Of a stretch of DNA of 49,529 bases, positions 25,790 to 34,740 are shown one piece after another. The notes beneath the pieces are model-generated. The model was given only the letters and a program-made list of their open reading frames with translations. It was not told the origin of the DNA and did no database searches. Origin of the DNA: an uncultured Muribaculaceae bacterium (lineage in GTDB: Bacteria; Bacteroidota; Bacteroidia; Bacteroidales; Muribaculaceae). The stretch's first letter is position 1. Every line of letters begins with the position of its first letter. The position numbers and the translations under genes are program-made. Location of the stretch: NCBI GenBank assembly GCA_947174275.1, contig CAMWIJ010000015.1:1-49529 (forward strand), read 5' to 3'.

Positions 25790-26410
25790 ATGAATCCGTT
25801 TCTTGACAATAGAAAACCTATTGAGATAAAGATAAGCGGCAATCTGCCTCATTGGCATCAGATAGGAAAGATTCAATTTATAACATTCAGATTAGCGGAC
25901 TCGTTACCTCAATCAAAAATTAAGGAATTAAGCTCTTTCATTGCTGAATTCAATGCCAGATATCCTAAACCATGGGACTTATCCACCGCCAAAAAATTTC
26001 GGACAACGGTGAGTCGTATTGAGGAAAGATTGCTCGACAATGGATATGGCAGCTGTTTATTTAAGAAATCGGAATTACGAGAAGTGATTACCTCTGCGAT
26101 TAAGCATTATTCACCATCCCACTATACCATAGTAGCATACGTAATTATGCCTAATCACGTTCATCTTCTTGTGCATTTTCATTCGGACATTAATCCGGAG
26201 CGAATTATGCAATCTATAAAAAGCTATTCCTCGCATCAGATCAATCTTAAATTACAAAAGACCGGAAGAGTGTGGATGAGCGAGTATTTTGACCGTATTG
26301 TACGTAGCGAAAATGACTTGCAGAAATATATCGAATATATCGGAAATAATCCCGGGCATCTGCCACCTGAGATATTTGAGCTATACATAAACCCTGAATA
26401 CCGGAGATGA
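25790..26410 (+). CDS. REP-associated tyrosine transposase (RAYT), Y1 HUH family
   Basis: A 206-residue single-strand DNA transposase related to IS200/IS605 TnpA. The HUH motif is His123-Val-His125 in VIMPNHVHLLVHF. A Tyr in IKSYSSHQIN (Tyr146) is the likely nucleophile, followed by the family region GRVWMSEYFDRIVRSENDLQKYIEYIGNNP. RAYTs act on REP hairpins instead of being carried by a classical insertion sequence. Inverted hairpin pairs of one family flank the gene on both sides (25641-25739 and 26419-26492). Codon use is clearly more AT-rich than in neighbouring genes, suggesting separate ancestry. The frame is intact. The stop is 8 bp before the second element. Confidence 0.92.
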   Translation: MNPFLDNRKPIEIKISGNLPHWHQIGKIQFITFRLADSLPQSKIKELSSFIAEFNARYPKPWDLSTAKKFRTTVSRIEERLLDNGYGSCLFKKSELREVITSAIKHYSPSHYTIVAYVIMPNHVHLLVHFHSDINPERIMQSIKSYSSHQINLKLQKTGRVWMSEYFDRIVRSENDLQKYIEYIGNNPGHLPPEIFELYINPEYRR

Positions 26411-26412
26411 TC

Positions 26413-26497
26413 AAAAAAGGGGCGGGGGCGTCTCGCCCCCGCCGGTATTATTCGGATCTGGATACACGGGGGCGAGACGCCCCCGTCCCTGCTTTTT
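26413..26497. repeat. REPIN-like double hairpin, family B copy 2, right of RAYT
   Basis: The left half (26419-26443) and right half (26465-26492) match copy 1 at 25641, with a shorter spacer (GGTATTATTCGGATCTGGATACA) sharing its ends with copy 1. The left head lacks the GCA of the GCAGGG seen on the right. AAAAAA (26413-26418) and TTTTTT (26493-26498 region) flank the element, so it can also act as a terminator for the convergent RAYT and PI-PLC genes. Confidence 0.9.
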
Positions 26498-26519
26498 TAT
26501 CAGTTGCCTGAAATGATTG

Positions 26520-29513
26520 TCACTTTTTGATTTTTACAGCGGCGGCCGGAGTCGTCACTATGAAGATACCTTTTGCAGGAACGCAAAGAGGAGCATTGGC
26601 TACGCCGGCAGCTACGGTGCGGCCGAGAAGGTCGATAATCCTGACCTCGCAGTCAAGTGACGACTTCACGGTGATGTTGTCGCCGTCGACAATAACCCTG
26701 ACGCTGTCGTCATCATCAACAGCACAGTCGACACCGGTCACTTCCGATTGCGTCCAGGCTATTTCCGAGGCTTGCTCGGTATAGAGGCTCACTGCCTGCA
26801 CACCGACTTTGTATTGAGTGGCGGCACGTGACGCACGGCCCGGGCTGACGAAGTCGGAAGGGGCTGTCATAATGTACTCATTGACACCCGGACGCACGGC
26901 AGCCTCTTTGCCATCGGCTACACTGAGTGTACCGGTGCGAGGGTTTACAGGGAGGGTGGATATGACATTGCCGGTGGCCTCGTTGTAAAGCACGATATTG
27001 TAGGCGGCAGTGATGTCATCGACATCATCCCACCAGATATAAAGGCGGTCGCCATCAATGCCGACCCTGACGTTGGCGGGCTGAAGAGGAGCGGAGCCTA
27101 CGGACTGTGAATGGTTATCGTAGAGTGAGGCTTCCCAGTTCCAGCCATCGCCTGAACCACCATGACGGTTGGCCATCATTTCGGCGCTGAACCATTGCCA
27201 TCCGGTCTGATAGCGGTCGACAAGCCCGTTGCCGGTCACATCGCCGAAAGCACTTGCTGCGTCATCGGCTCCGCCGCCACGGCATCCGAGCGGGTCAGCA
27301 CTGCGGAAAATCATGGCTTCCGAACCGTAATAAACACGGTTGTCACACTGTCCGTCATAGATAATATCAAGATTTCCGTCGCCGTTGACATCACGCACAA
27401 TCACGCGGAGATTTTCAGTGCCATTGAGGCCGTAGGTATCGGCGAGACGGTCGGGGGTCACAAAAACATCGCCCTTACCGTTGATGCCGTGATTGTTGTA
27501 ATGCAAGAGGCCAGTCCAGTTTATGCCGTTGTCACCCCAGCCGAGAGTGAACAGGTCGAGGTAGCCGTCCTTGTTGAAATCGGCGATTGCCGAGCCGCCG
27601 GAACGGGTTGAATAGAAACGTATCATGTCGGAAGTGACGTCAGTGAAACCTGCGCCTTTGTCATTGAGATAGACGCGTCCGTTGCTGCCGGAGGTGTTGA
27701 GCGCGTCGTTATCTTCATTTTGCACGCCGTCGAACACGAGGTCAAGCCAGCCGTCGTTGTCAAGGTCGGCGAAATGTACGTTGCCGCATATCGGCTTGAA
27801 TGAGGCAAAGCGGCTGAATGTGCCGTCGCCGTTATTGCGGTAGAGTCCGGTGAACGCTTTTTCAGCACCGTCTTCCACAATTTTACCGCAGAATGCAATA
27901 TCGACAAATCCGTCATGGTCGAAGTCGCCGACAGCAAATGGAAGCGGTTGGGAAGTCTGTCCGAGATTGTCTTCGCCACGGTGTCCGACGATGATGGGGA
28001 GACCGGCGTTTTCCACCACACGGAAAGTGTTGTTGCCCGTATTCTGATAAAGAGCGGTCACAGCGTAGCCTGACGATATCTGTGCGTATGGAGCGTTGTG
28101 GGAGTCATAATTGGCGGTATGGTCGGAGACTCCGGCCACAAGGAGGTCGAGAAGTCCGTCGTTGTTGAAGTCGAGCGCGCAGTAGTGGGGGTAGTTGGAC
28201 TGCACGACCCCGTTAGTCTGATTATGCAGCTCGACTACGCTCCAGTCGCCGTCGTTGACAAGCAGTTTGGCATGGTCGTTGCCGCCGCCTGAGATTATGT
28301 CGAGGCGTCCGTTGCCGGAGAAGTCGCCCATCACGGCAGAGGAGCGCTGGGTTGCATGGAAATTTCTCGATGCAGAATTGAACTGCCAGTCGGCCGGGGT
28401 GCCTGTGGCTGTCGACGGACTGTAGGCCGCGGGGGTTCCGACACCGTTGTCGACATATTCGAGATATTTGAAGTTGTTGTCGATCAGCACATCGACAAGT
28501 TCCGAACCACGTGTCTCATAGCTGCCAGACTTGTCGGTGCATATATAATCGGCGAGAACCACACCGGCAGGACCGGGATTTGCCTTGAGATAGTCGATGA
28601 AACAGGGGTTGGTGTATGTTGCGTTGCCGCGGTAGCCGTCGCTCTTGGAAATGTTGTTGCCAAGCAGACTTGTCACCTGGTTGTAGCCCGATGCGAAATT
28701 GAAATACCAGATACAGTTTTCAGGGTCGGCAGGACGGTAAGCAGTGGTGAAATCGAGGAGCTGTCGTATGGCAGCCAGTTTCTGATCCTGAGCTCCGCTC
28801 TGATGAGTCTCGGCAAGGTCCTGATAAAACACACGACCCTGTGAAAGATTGCTTTCGATGATGCCTGTCGCCGTAATATTGGTCTGACGGTCCCAGTCAA
28901 TCCAGCTGCCCCAGCCGTAATCCTGTCGCAGCGAACCGTTGAGTCTGGCACCGTAGGGGTCGCCCGGATAATCCTCGCGTGAGAAAATCAGTATGCGTCC
29001 GCGAAGTTCGTCAACTGTAAGGTCACGCCGGAAATTGACAAGGCGGTCCTTATATTCGGAAAGAAAACCGGCGAAATCCGACCGGTTGCTGTCTGACCAG
29101 TCACTGCTGCCGCCATGATAGATGTGAATAACAATGAATTCCGACGGATTGGCATCAAGAAAACTGACAAATTTGTTAAAACAGTCGGTAAGAGAGAGTT
29201 TTGTATTGTGCATGCCGTGGGCGCACACCCAATTGCTTCCTGATTTGTTCGGACGGATATCAAATCCGCGGGCGCCTTGCGCAAGCTGATCGTCGATTTT
29301 GATATCCTGAGCCTGCGAATAGGTGCTGCCAAGTGTGGAACCTGCAGCCCAGCCCTCTCCGGTGGCGGAGTCGTGTGAACCGGGGATTGTCACCTGACAG
29401 GCAAATGTAGAGCCCGGGATATGTTTCATCCATTCGCTCTTGTTTCCGTCATAGGCAGTTGATGCCAATGATGCGGCAGCCGCCATTGCAGCTGCCAATA
29501 GCTGTTTTTTCAT
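26520..29513 (-). CDS. Secreted PI-PLC-domain and FG-GAP-repeat protein with T9SS-like tag
   Basis: A 997-residue exported protein. Signal peptide 1-20. A phosphatidylinositol-specific phospholipase C X domain spans about 30-350: TIPGSHDS (His47), GARGFDIRP, CAHGMHN (His99), EFIVIHIYH; His47 and His99 match the two catalytic His of the bacterial enzymes. Residues about 380-760 hold FG-GAP/VCBS-type repeats with calcium-loop patterns such as DFNNDGLLD, DFDHDGFVD, DLDNDGWLD, DFNKDGYLD and DVNGDGNLD, a likely beta-propeller. A fibronectin-like segment follows (about 810-920), then a C-terminal tail containing VRIIDLLGRTV and GIFIV that resembles a T9SS sorting domain. The target lipid or glycan anchor is unknown. 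A CAAAGATA box (29573-29580) may be its -7 element. Confidence 0.88.
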   Translation of the reverse strand: MKKQLLAAAMAAAASLASTAYDGNKSEWMKHIPGSTFACQVTIPGSHDSATGEGWAAGSTLGSTYSQAQDIKIDDQLAQGARGFDIRPNKSGSNWVCAHGMHNTKLSLTDCFNKFVSFLDANPSEFIVIHIYHGGSSDWSDSNRSDFAGFLSEYKDRLVNFRRDLTVDELRGRILIFSREDYPGDPYGARLNGSLRQDYGWGSWIDWDRQTNITATGIIESNLSQGRVFYQDLAETHQSGAQDQKLAAIRQLLDFTTAYRPADPENCIWYFNFASGYNQVTSLLGNNISKSDGYRGNATYTNPCFIDYLKANPGPAGVVLADYICTDKSGSYETRGSELVDVLIDNNFKYLEYVDNGVGTPAAYSPSTATGTPADWQFNSASRNFHATQRSSAVMGDFSGNGRLDIISGGGNDHAKLLVNDGDWSVVELHNQTNGVVQSNYPHYCALDFNNDGLLDLLVAGVSDHTANYDSHNAPYAQISSGYAVTALYQNTGNNTFRVVENAGLPIIVGHRGEDNLGQTSQPLPFAVGDFDHDGFVDIAFCGKIVEDGAEKAFTGLYRNNGDGTFSRFASFKPICGNVHFADLDNDGWLDLVFDGVQNEDNDALNTSGSNGRVYLNDKGAGFTDVTSDMIRFYSTRSGGSAIADFNKDGYLDLFTLGWGDNGINWTGLLHYNNHGINGKGDVFVTPDRLADTYGLNGTENLRVIVRDVNGDGNLDIIYDGQCDNRVYYGSEAMIFRSADPLGCRGGGADDAASAFGDVTGNGLVDRYQTGWQWFSAEMMANRHGGSGDGWNWEASLYDNHSQSVGSAPLQPANVRVGIDGDRLYIWWDDVDDITAAYNIVLYNEATGNVISTLPVNPRTGTLSVADGKEAAVRPGVNEYIMTAPSDFVSPGRASRAATQYKVGVQAVSLYTEQASEIAWTQSEVTGVDCAVDDDDSVRVIVDGDNITVKSSLDCEVRIIDLLGRTVAAGVANAPLCVPAKGIFIVTTPAAAVKIKK

Positions 29514-29636
29514 GTTGCAATAATGTGGTTTATGTTAGGTTTGTCTGTGGCAGTGGTGTGATGTATCGAAGGCAAAGATAATGGCTTAATATCAACAAAA
29601 TGATAACATTTCGTCAATTTTTTACCTCATTTACAA

Positions 29637-29664
29637 CAAAAGCCGTTTCGAAAAACGGCTTTTG
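29637..29664 (-). terminator. Terminator of the suf operon
   Basis: CAAAAGCCGTTT (29637-29648) pairs with AAACGGCTTTTG (29653-29664) around CGAA. It is a compact stem with A-rich and T-rich flanks on opposite sides, located after the sufD stop. Confidence 0.8.
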
Positions 29665-29691
29665 AATGATATTTTATATTTTGTAAATCAA

Positions 29692-31035
29692 TCACGACAA
29701 TTTGCGGCAGCTCTCGCATGAGCCGAGGGTGCCGGCAAATCGCTTTTCGACGAGATGACGGAGACGGTCGCGGAGAGCCTCGACCGAGACGGTGTTGATT
29801 ACGTCGACCATAAAAGCCTGCATCAGCATCGTGCGGGCTTCATCGTAAGGGATGCCGCGCGAACGCATGTAGAACAGAGCCTCGTGGTTGAGCTGTCCGG
29901 TAGTGGCGCCGTGGCTGCACTTGACATCGTCGTTGTTGATTATGAGCTGCGGCTTGGCATGCATCTGCGCTGAAGCGGAGGCAAGGATATTGTTGTTGGT
30001 CTGGAACGCTTCGGTGAACTGCGCCTCGGGGAAGACCTCGATAAGTCCGCCGAAAGCGCCTTGCGCCTCATCGTCGAGCACATAGCGGAAAAGCTGGTTT
30101 GATGCCGAACGCGGCGCACGGTGGTTGATTACCGACGAGTTGTCGATATGCTGCGATGCGGAGCCTATGGCCATGCCGTAGAGTCCGGCCGAGCAGCGCT
30201 CGCCCCGCAGGTCGATGGTGTATTCGTTGCGGGTGACGCCGTTGAGCAGTGTGGTGGCATTGCCGAGGAATTCCGAACCGCTCTCCTGGCAGACGTAAGT
30301 GCATGACAGGCGGCGGGTGGCGGCGGTCGAAGCCTCTATATCGTAGATTTCAAGATGTCCGTGCTCGCCTACGTGAGCCTCGATGACTTGCAGTGCAAGA
30401 TAGTCGGTGTCGGGATTGTTGGAGTGGTCGCAGAGCAGCAGGCGCAGGTCGGCGTTCTCGCCTACATCGACAAGAATACGGCGGGCGGCCATCATTGGCA
30501 CCATGCTCTGGAATATATTGACTATCTGCAGCGGGCGGTCGAGACGTACTCTGTCGGCGATGTGGATATAGACGCCGTCTTGCACAAGCAGAGTGTCAAG
30601 GGCTACAACCGGATTGTCGAGAGGCGCTATCTTGCCGTAGAAGCGCGCCACCCTGTCGGGGAAACGGGTCGCGGCCTCGGCAAGCGACATCACCGTCACA
30701 CCTTCGGGCAGATTGCGCAGCAATGATTTGGTGGGCACGAACTTGTCGTTGGCTACAATGCCCATCAGCGATGACATGTTGGGCACGTCACAGCGGAATG
30801 TCTCGGCGATGTCAACGGGAATGTCGATGCGCGCCACATTAAGTCCGTAGTCGGGAGCGAGCAGCCCGTCGACCGAGGTCACCTCGTAGCCTTCGTCACC
30901 CTTTTCGGGGAGACGGCTGTCGCGGAGAGCATGCAAAGCGTCGGCACGCATGGCGTTGAGCAACGGGGCTGAACCTTCGTCGATGACAGTGCGGTTGTTT
31001 TCGTAAAGGTCGATATATTGTTTCAGAGAAGCCAC
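29692..31035 (-). CDS. sufD: Fe-S cluster assembly protein SufD
   Basis: SufD is the non-catalytic partner in the SufBC2D scaffold that builds iron-sulfur clusters. The 447-residue protein has the beta-helix core and the C-terminal hallmarks: DVKCSHGATTGQLNHEALFYMRSRGI near 375-400, with a conserved His. The C-terminus includes CESC, two Cys close to the end. It is co-directional with sufC (15 bp gap) and sufB, forming one operon in the order sufB, sufC, sufD. No sufS, sufE or sufU gene follows within the window. Confidence 0.95.
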   Translation of the reverse strand: MASLKQYIDLYENNRTVIDEGSAPLLNAMRADALHALRDSRLPEKGDEGYEVTSVDGLLAPDYGLNVARIDIPVDIAETFRCDVPNMSSLMGIVANDKFVPTKSLLRNLPEGVTVMSLAEAATRFPDRVARFYGKIAPLDNPVVALDTLLVQDGVYIHIADRVRLDRPLQIVNIFQSMVPMMAARRILVDVGENADLRLLLCDHSNNPDTDYLALQVIEAHVGEHGHLEIYDIEASTAATRRLSCTYVCQESGSEFLGNATTLLNGVTRNEYTIDLRGERCSAGLYGMAIGSASQHIDNSSVINHRAPRSASNQLFRYVLDDEAQGAFGGLIEVFPEAQFTEAFQTNNNILASASAQMHAKPQLIINNDDVKCSHGATTGQLNHEALFYMRSRGIPYDEARTMLMQAFMVDVINTVSVEALRDRLRHLVEKRFAGTLGSCESCRKLS

Positions 31036-31050
31036 GGTCAGTGAGATTTT

Positions 31051-31830
31051 TTAGTTTTCAGTTTTGTTGTCCTCTTCCTCCTTGATCCAGTCATAGCCGC
31101 GCTCTTCAAGCTCAAGAGCGAGCTCGGGGCCGCCGGTCTTTACGATGCGCCCTTTGTAGAGCACGTGAACGAAGTCGGGCTTTATGTAGTCGAGCAGACG
31201 CTGGTAGTGGGTGATGACGATAGTAGCGTTTTCGGAGGTCTTGAGAGTGTTGACACCCTGCGACACTATGCGGAGGGCGTCGATGTCGAGACCGGAGTCG
31301 GTTTCGTCGAGGATCGAAAGCTGCGGCTCGAGCACAGCCATCTGGAATATCTCGTTGCGTTTTTTCTCGCCGCCGGAGAAGCCTTCATTGACCGAACGCG
31401 AGGCGAGCTTGTTGTCAAGCTCTACGACAGCACGTTTCTGACGCATCATCTTGAGGAAGTCGGTGGCCGACATGGGGGGCTCGTTGAAGTATTTGCGCTT
31501 GGCGTTGACAGCGGCACGCATGAAGTTGACCATCGACACGCCGGGGATTTCGACCGGATACTGGAACGAGAGGAAGAGGCCTTCGTGCGAACGGTCCTCG
31601 GGGGAGAGCGCGAGAAGGTCAATGCCGTGAAGCGATGCCGAGCCTTCGGTCACCGTAAAGGCAGGATTGCCGGCGAGCACCGACGACAGCGTCGACTTGC
31701 CCGAGCCGTTGGGTCCCATTATGGCATGCACTTCACCGCGGCGTATGGTAAGGTTGATACCTTTGAGTATTTCTTTTTCGCCTATCGAGGCGTGGAGGTT
31801 TCTGACATCGAGAAGATTAGTACAATTCAT
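31051..31830 (-). CDS. sufC: Fe-S cluster assembly ATPase SufC
   Basis: An ABC-type ATPase of 259 residues that powers SufBCD. The Walker A motif is GPNGSGKST near residue 39-47, the signature FSGGEKKRNE near 150, Walker B LSILDETDSGLD, and the switch His is in ITHYQRLL. The DETDSGLDIDAL sequence is characteristic of SufC. The C-terminus is acidic. It lies between sufB and sufD, separated from sufB by an AT-rich repeat array. Confidence 0.97.
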   Translation of the reverse strand: MNCTNLLDVRNLHASIGEKEILKGINLTIRRGEVHAIMGPNGSGKSTLSSVLAGNPAFTVTEGSASLHGIDLLALSPEDRSHEGLFLSFQYPVEIPGVSMVNFMRAAVNAKRKYFNEPPMSATDFLKMMRQKRAVVELDNKLASRSVNEGFSGGEKKRNEIFQMAVLEPQLSILDETDSGLDIDALRIVSQGVNTLKTSENATIVITHYQRLLDYIKPDFVHVLYKGRIVKTGGPELALELEERGYDWIKEEEDNKTEN

Positions 31831-31957
31831 AATTCATAATTCATAATTCATAATTCACTTTGTCAATTCATAATTCACTTTGTCAATTCATAATTCTTAA
31901 TTCGTTTGCGGCAGTCGCATGGACGATAATTGTGAATTATGAATTGTGAATTATGAA
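31824..31957. repeat. AT-rich direct and inverted repeat array between sufB and sufC
   Basis: Tandem AATTCATAATTCAT-type units fill the left part, with two copies of a roughly 20-bp unit ACTTTGTCAATTCATAATTC. The right part carries the inverse form (TGTGAATTATGAATTGTGAA), so the stretch can fold into a long AT-rich stem around 31900-31926. It includes the 20-mer shared with 10449-10468. Confidence 0.8.
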
Positions 31958-31959
31958 TT

Positions 31960-33408
31960 TTATCCGACGGAGCCTTCGAGGGTGATCTGCAGGAGTTTCT
32001 GGGCTTCGACGGCAAATTCCATGGGGAGTTTGTTCATCACCTCCTTGGCGTAGCCGTTGACTATGAGCCCTATGGCCTCTTCGGTGGGTATGCCGCGCTG
32101 GTTGCAGTAGAAAAGCTGGTCCTCCGAAATCTTTGAAGTGGTGGCTTCATGCTCGACGACTGCGGTCGGATTTTTGACGTCGATATAGGGGAACGTGTGT
32201 GCGCCGCATCGCGATGAGAGCAGCAGCGAGTCGCACTGTGTGTAGTTGCGGCATCCGTCGGCAGCGGGGACCACTTTCACCAGCCCGCGGTAGGAGTTCT
32301 GGCTTTCGCCGGCCGATATACCTTTCGAGACGATGGTCGAACGGGAGTTGCGCCCTATGTGTATCATCTTTGTGCCGGTGTCGGCCTGCTGGCGGTTGCG
32401 GGTGACGGCCACCGAATAGAACTCGCCCACGGAGTTGTCGCCCTTGAGCACACACGAGGGGTATTTCCATGTTATGGCCGAGCCGGTCTCGACCTGTGTC
32501 CAGGAGAGCTTGGAGAAATCACCGCGGCATAGACCACGTTTTGTGACGAAGTTGTAGATACCGCCGCGTCCCTCCTTGTCGCCGGCATACCAGTTCTGCA
32601 CGGTGGAGTATTTGACTTCGGCGCGCTCCTCGACGATGATTTCGACGATGGCGGCATGGAGCTGGTTCTCGTCGCGCTGCGGGGCGGTGCACCCTTCGAG
32701 GTAGCTGACGTAGGCGTCGTCGTCGGCCACGATGAGCGTACGCTCGAACTGGCCGGTGCCGGATGCGTTGATGCGGAAGTAGGTCGACAGTTCCATCGGG
32801 CAACGCACCCCCTTGGGGATATAAACGAACGAGCCGTCGGAGAATACCGCCGAGTTGAGGGCGGCGAAGAAATTATCGCGGTATGACACCACCGAGCCGA
32901 GGTATTTCCTTACGAGGTCGGGATAATCCTTTACAGCCTCGGAGAACGAGCAGAAGATTATGCCGAGCGAGGCGAGCTTCTCGCGGTGAGTGGTCTTGAC
33001 CGATGCGGAGTCCATCACGGCGTCGACGGCCATGCCGGAGAGCTGTTTCTGCTCTTCGAGCGGTATGCCCAGACGGTTGAACGTGTCGAGCAGCTCGGGG
33101 TCGACCTCCTCAAGGCTTTTCGGCCCCTCTTTCTTGCGAGGGGCGGCATAGTAGCTGATGGCCTGGTAGTCAATGTCGGGGATGTCGAGATGCGCCCACC
33201 GCGGCATTTCGAGAGTGAGCCAATGGCGATAGGCTTCAAGACGGAAGTCAAGAAGCCATTGCGGCTCACCTTTTTTGGCCGATATGAGACGTATCACATC
33301 TTCATTGAGTCCGACAGGAATGATGTCGGTGTCAATGTCGCTGACAAATCCGTATTTGTATTCTCCGGATGTAGCGTCGGAGATTATATCGTTGTTGTTT
33401 TCTTTCAT
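31960..33408 (-). CDS. sufB: Fe-S cluster assembly protein SufB
   Basis: SufB is the scaffold on which Fe-S clusters form, working with SufC and SufD. The 482-residue protein has the signatures [49 protein letters not shown] and [36 protein letters not shown] split over its C-terminal half. The C-terminal Cys and His that bind cluster components are in these motifs. The length is typical. It starts 21 bp after cvpA, so the exonuclease/cvpA/suf genes may be linked. Confidence 0.97.
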   Translation of the reverse strand: MKENNNDIISDATSGEYKYGFVSDIDTDIIPVGLNEDVIRLISAKKGEPQWLLDFRLEAYRHWLTLEMPRWAHLDIPDIDYQAISYYAAPRKKEGPKSLEEVDPELLDTFNRLGIPLEEQKQLSGMAVDAVMDSASVKTTHREKLASLGIIFCSFSEAVKDYPDLVRKYLGSVVSYRDNFFAALNSAVFSDGSFVYIPKGVRCPMELSTYFRINASGTGQFERTLIVADDDAYVSYLEGCTAPQRDENQLHAAIVEIIVEERAEVKYSTVQNWYAGDKEGRGGIYNFVTKRGLCRGDFSKLSWTQVETGSAITWKYPSCVLKGDNSVGEFYSVAVTRNRQQADTGTKMIHIGRNSRSTIVSKGISAGESQNSYRGLVKVVPAADGCRNYTQCDSLLLSSRCGAHTFPYIDVKNPTAVVEHEATTSKISEDQLFYCNQRGIPTEEAIGLIVNGYAKEVMNKLPMEFAVEAQKLLQITLEGSVG

Positions 33409-33429
33409 GACGTGTTATTTCTCGTTATG

Positions 33430-33966
33430 TCATTTAGAATCTGAGTCTTTGCCTACGCTGGCGACCGCCGACACGAACTCTTTGAAAGTCTCGCTTCCGA
33501 GCACTTTGGGGGCGAAGTCGACCACCGCTGCGGCGGCGCGTCCGCCGGCAAGTCTGCTTCCGGAAGTGATGTCGATATCGGGGCGGAAAGCCTGCCATAT
33601 ATTCAGCAGGAGGCTGAACACCAGAAACCATTCGAAGAGAGAGAAGAGCGCGCCCGCAATGCGGTCGAACACCGTAAGATGGAGAGTGTTGGTGACGGTC
33701 TTGACAAGCCGCGCCACAAGCCGCGCGGCGATGTAGCCGACGATGAAGAGGAGCACGCAGGCAAACACACCGCTGACATACATGTCGTTGGCATCGGGAG
33801 AGTCGCCGGCGAAAAATCGGGTTACCGGCTCCGAGAAGATCCGGCAGGCAACAATACCGACAAGCACGCCTCCGACCGAACCGAGCTGCATGATAAATCC
33901 GCGCCGCAGTCCGTAGATTATGGAGACGATGAAAATCAGTAATATAAGAATATCTATAGCTGTCAT
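33430..33966 (-). CDS. CvpA family membrane protein
   Basis: A 178-residue protein with four hydrophobic helices and the CvpA pattern DILILLIFIVSIIYGLRRGF at the N-terminus, with a GLRRGF turn and later DRIAGALFSLFEW. CvpA proteins are needed for colicin V production in E. coli and affect envelope stress and purine-linked phenotypes elsewhere; the molecular role is unsettled. Here it sits directly upstream of sufB on the same strand, 21 bp apart. Confidence 0.9.
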   Translation of the reverse strand: MTAIDILILLIFIVSIIYGLRRGFIMQLGSVGGVLVGIVACRIFSEPVTRFFAGDSPDANDMYVSGVFACVLLFIVGYIAARLVARLVKTVTNTLHLTVFDRIAGALFSLFEWFLVFSLLLNIWQAFRPDIDITSGSRLAGGRAAAAVVDFAPKVLGSETFKEFVSAVASVGKDSDSK

Positions 33967-34092
33967 TTCGTGTCAGATAGGGTTCAATCTGCAAAGGTAA
34001 ACAATTTTAGGGAAGAATGGTTACTCCCGACTGCATTTTTTGATGTGGTTTTTGCCGCAAATTGCAGACTAAAACCATGCAAAAGCCTGAAA

Positions 34093-34611
34093 TCAGCGCG
34101 TGCAGGCCTCCATGTCGTGAAGCTCGCGGAGGAAGAGGCGGGCACACATCTCTGCATCGTCGCCCGCGCGGTGATGCTTGCCCTCGGGAATGCCGAGAGC
34201 CGAGCAGAGGTGCCCGAGCTTGTTGCACTCCATCCGGTAGACGCGTTTGGCCGTGGCAAGCGAGCAATGCCAGTCGATGCGCGGCAGGTGGAGATTGTAG
34301 AGGCGAGCCGCCGACATCAGGCAGCTGCGGTCGAACGGCACGTTGTGGGCCACAAAGGTATCGTATTCATCAAGATATGTCCGTTCGATCTCCTCCCATA
34401 CTTCGGGAAACTCCGGAGCATCTTCCGTATCCTCAGGGCGGATGCCGTGAATCTTTACATTCCAGTAGTGGTAGCGGTTGTGCTCGGGGCGGACGAGCCA
34501 TGAACGGGTCTCGGCCACCTCGCCGTCACGCACCACGCATATACCGACCTCACATATCGAGTCGCGGCTCGATGTTGCGGTCTCGAAGTCTATCGCTATA
34601 AAATTGCGCAT
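34093..34611 (-). CDS. DEDDh 3'-5' exonuclease, DnaQ-like
   Basis: A 172-residue stand-alone exonuclease. Exo I is FIAIDFETATS (Asp and Glu), Exo II is TFVAHNVPFDRSCL and Exo III is HHRAGDDAEMCARLF, with the catalytic His of the DEDDh type. It resembles polymerase III epsilon-like proofreading or RNA-trimming nucleases; the substrate is not defined. It lacks additional domains. A CAAAATTA box just upstream (34633-34640) may be its -7 element. Confidence 0.9.
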   Translation of the reverse strand: MRNFIAIDFETATSSRDSICEVGICVVRDGEVAETRSWLVRPEHNRYHYWNVKIHGIRPEDTEDAPEFPEVWEEIERTYLDEYDTFVAHNVPFDRSCLMSAARLYNLHLPRIDWHCSLATAKRVYRMECNKLGHLCSALGIPEGKHHRAGDDAEMCARLFLRELHDMEACTR

Positions 34612-34681
34612 GTTCTATTTCTTTTTTATGCACAAAATTACACAATAAATCGCCGGCTTACGGCCAAAAAATTGTTAAAGC

Positions 34682-34712
34682 TTGTGATGAGACACAAATA
34701 TGCATATCTTTG
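34682..34712 (+). promoter_or_regulatory. Promoter for the yjbQ-like gene
   Basis: TTG (34682-34684) and TATCTTTG (34705-34712) are 20 bp apart and lie 28 bp before the ATG at 34741. This supports the later start over the in-frame ATG at 34672, which lies upstream of the promoter. Confidence 0.7.
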
Positions 34713-34740
34713 TATAAAAATTTCACAATCGCAATCTATC

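Noticed and set aside
25641..26492. Classical IS200/IS605 insertion sequence
   Set aside because: There is no TnpB gene, and the flanks are double inverted hairpins on each side instead of the single subterminal hairpins of an IS200 element; the arrangement fits a RAYT locus better.
31824..31957. CRISPR array
   Set aside because: Repeats are short, AT-rich, partly inverted and lack regular unique spacers. No cas genes are present anywhere in the window.
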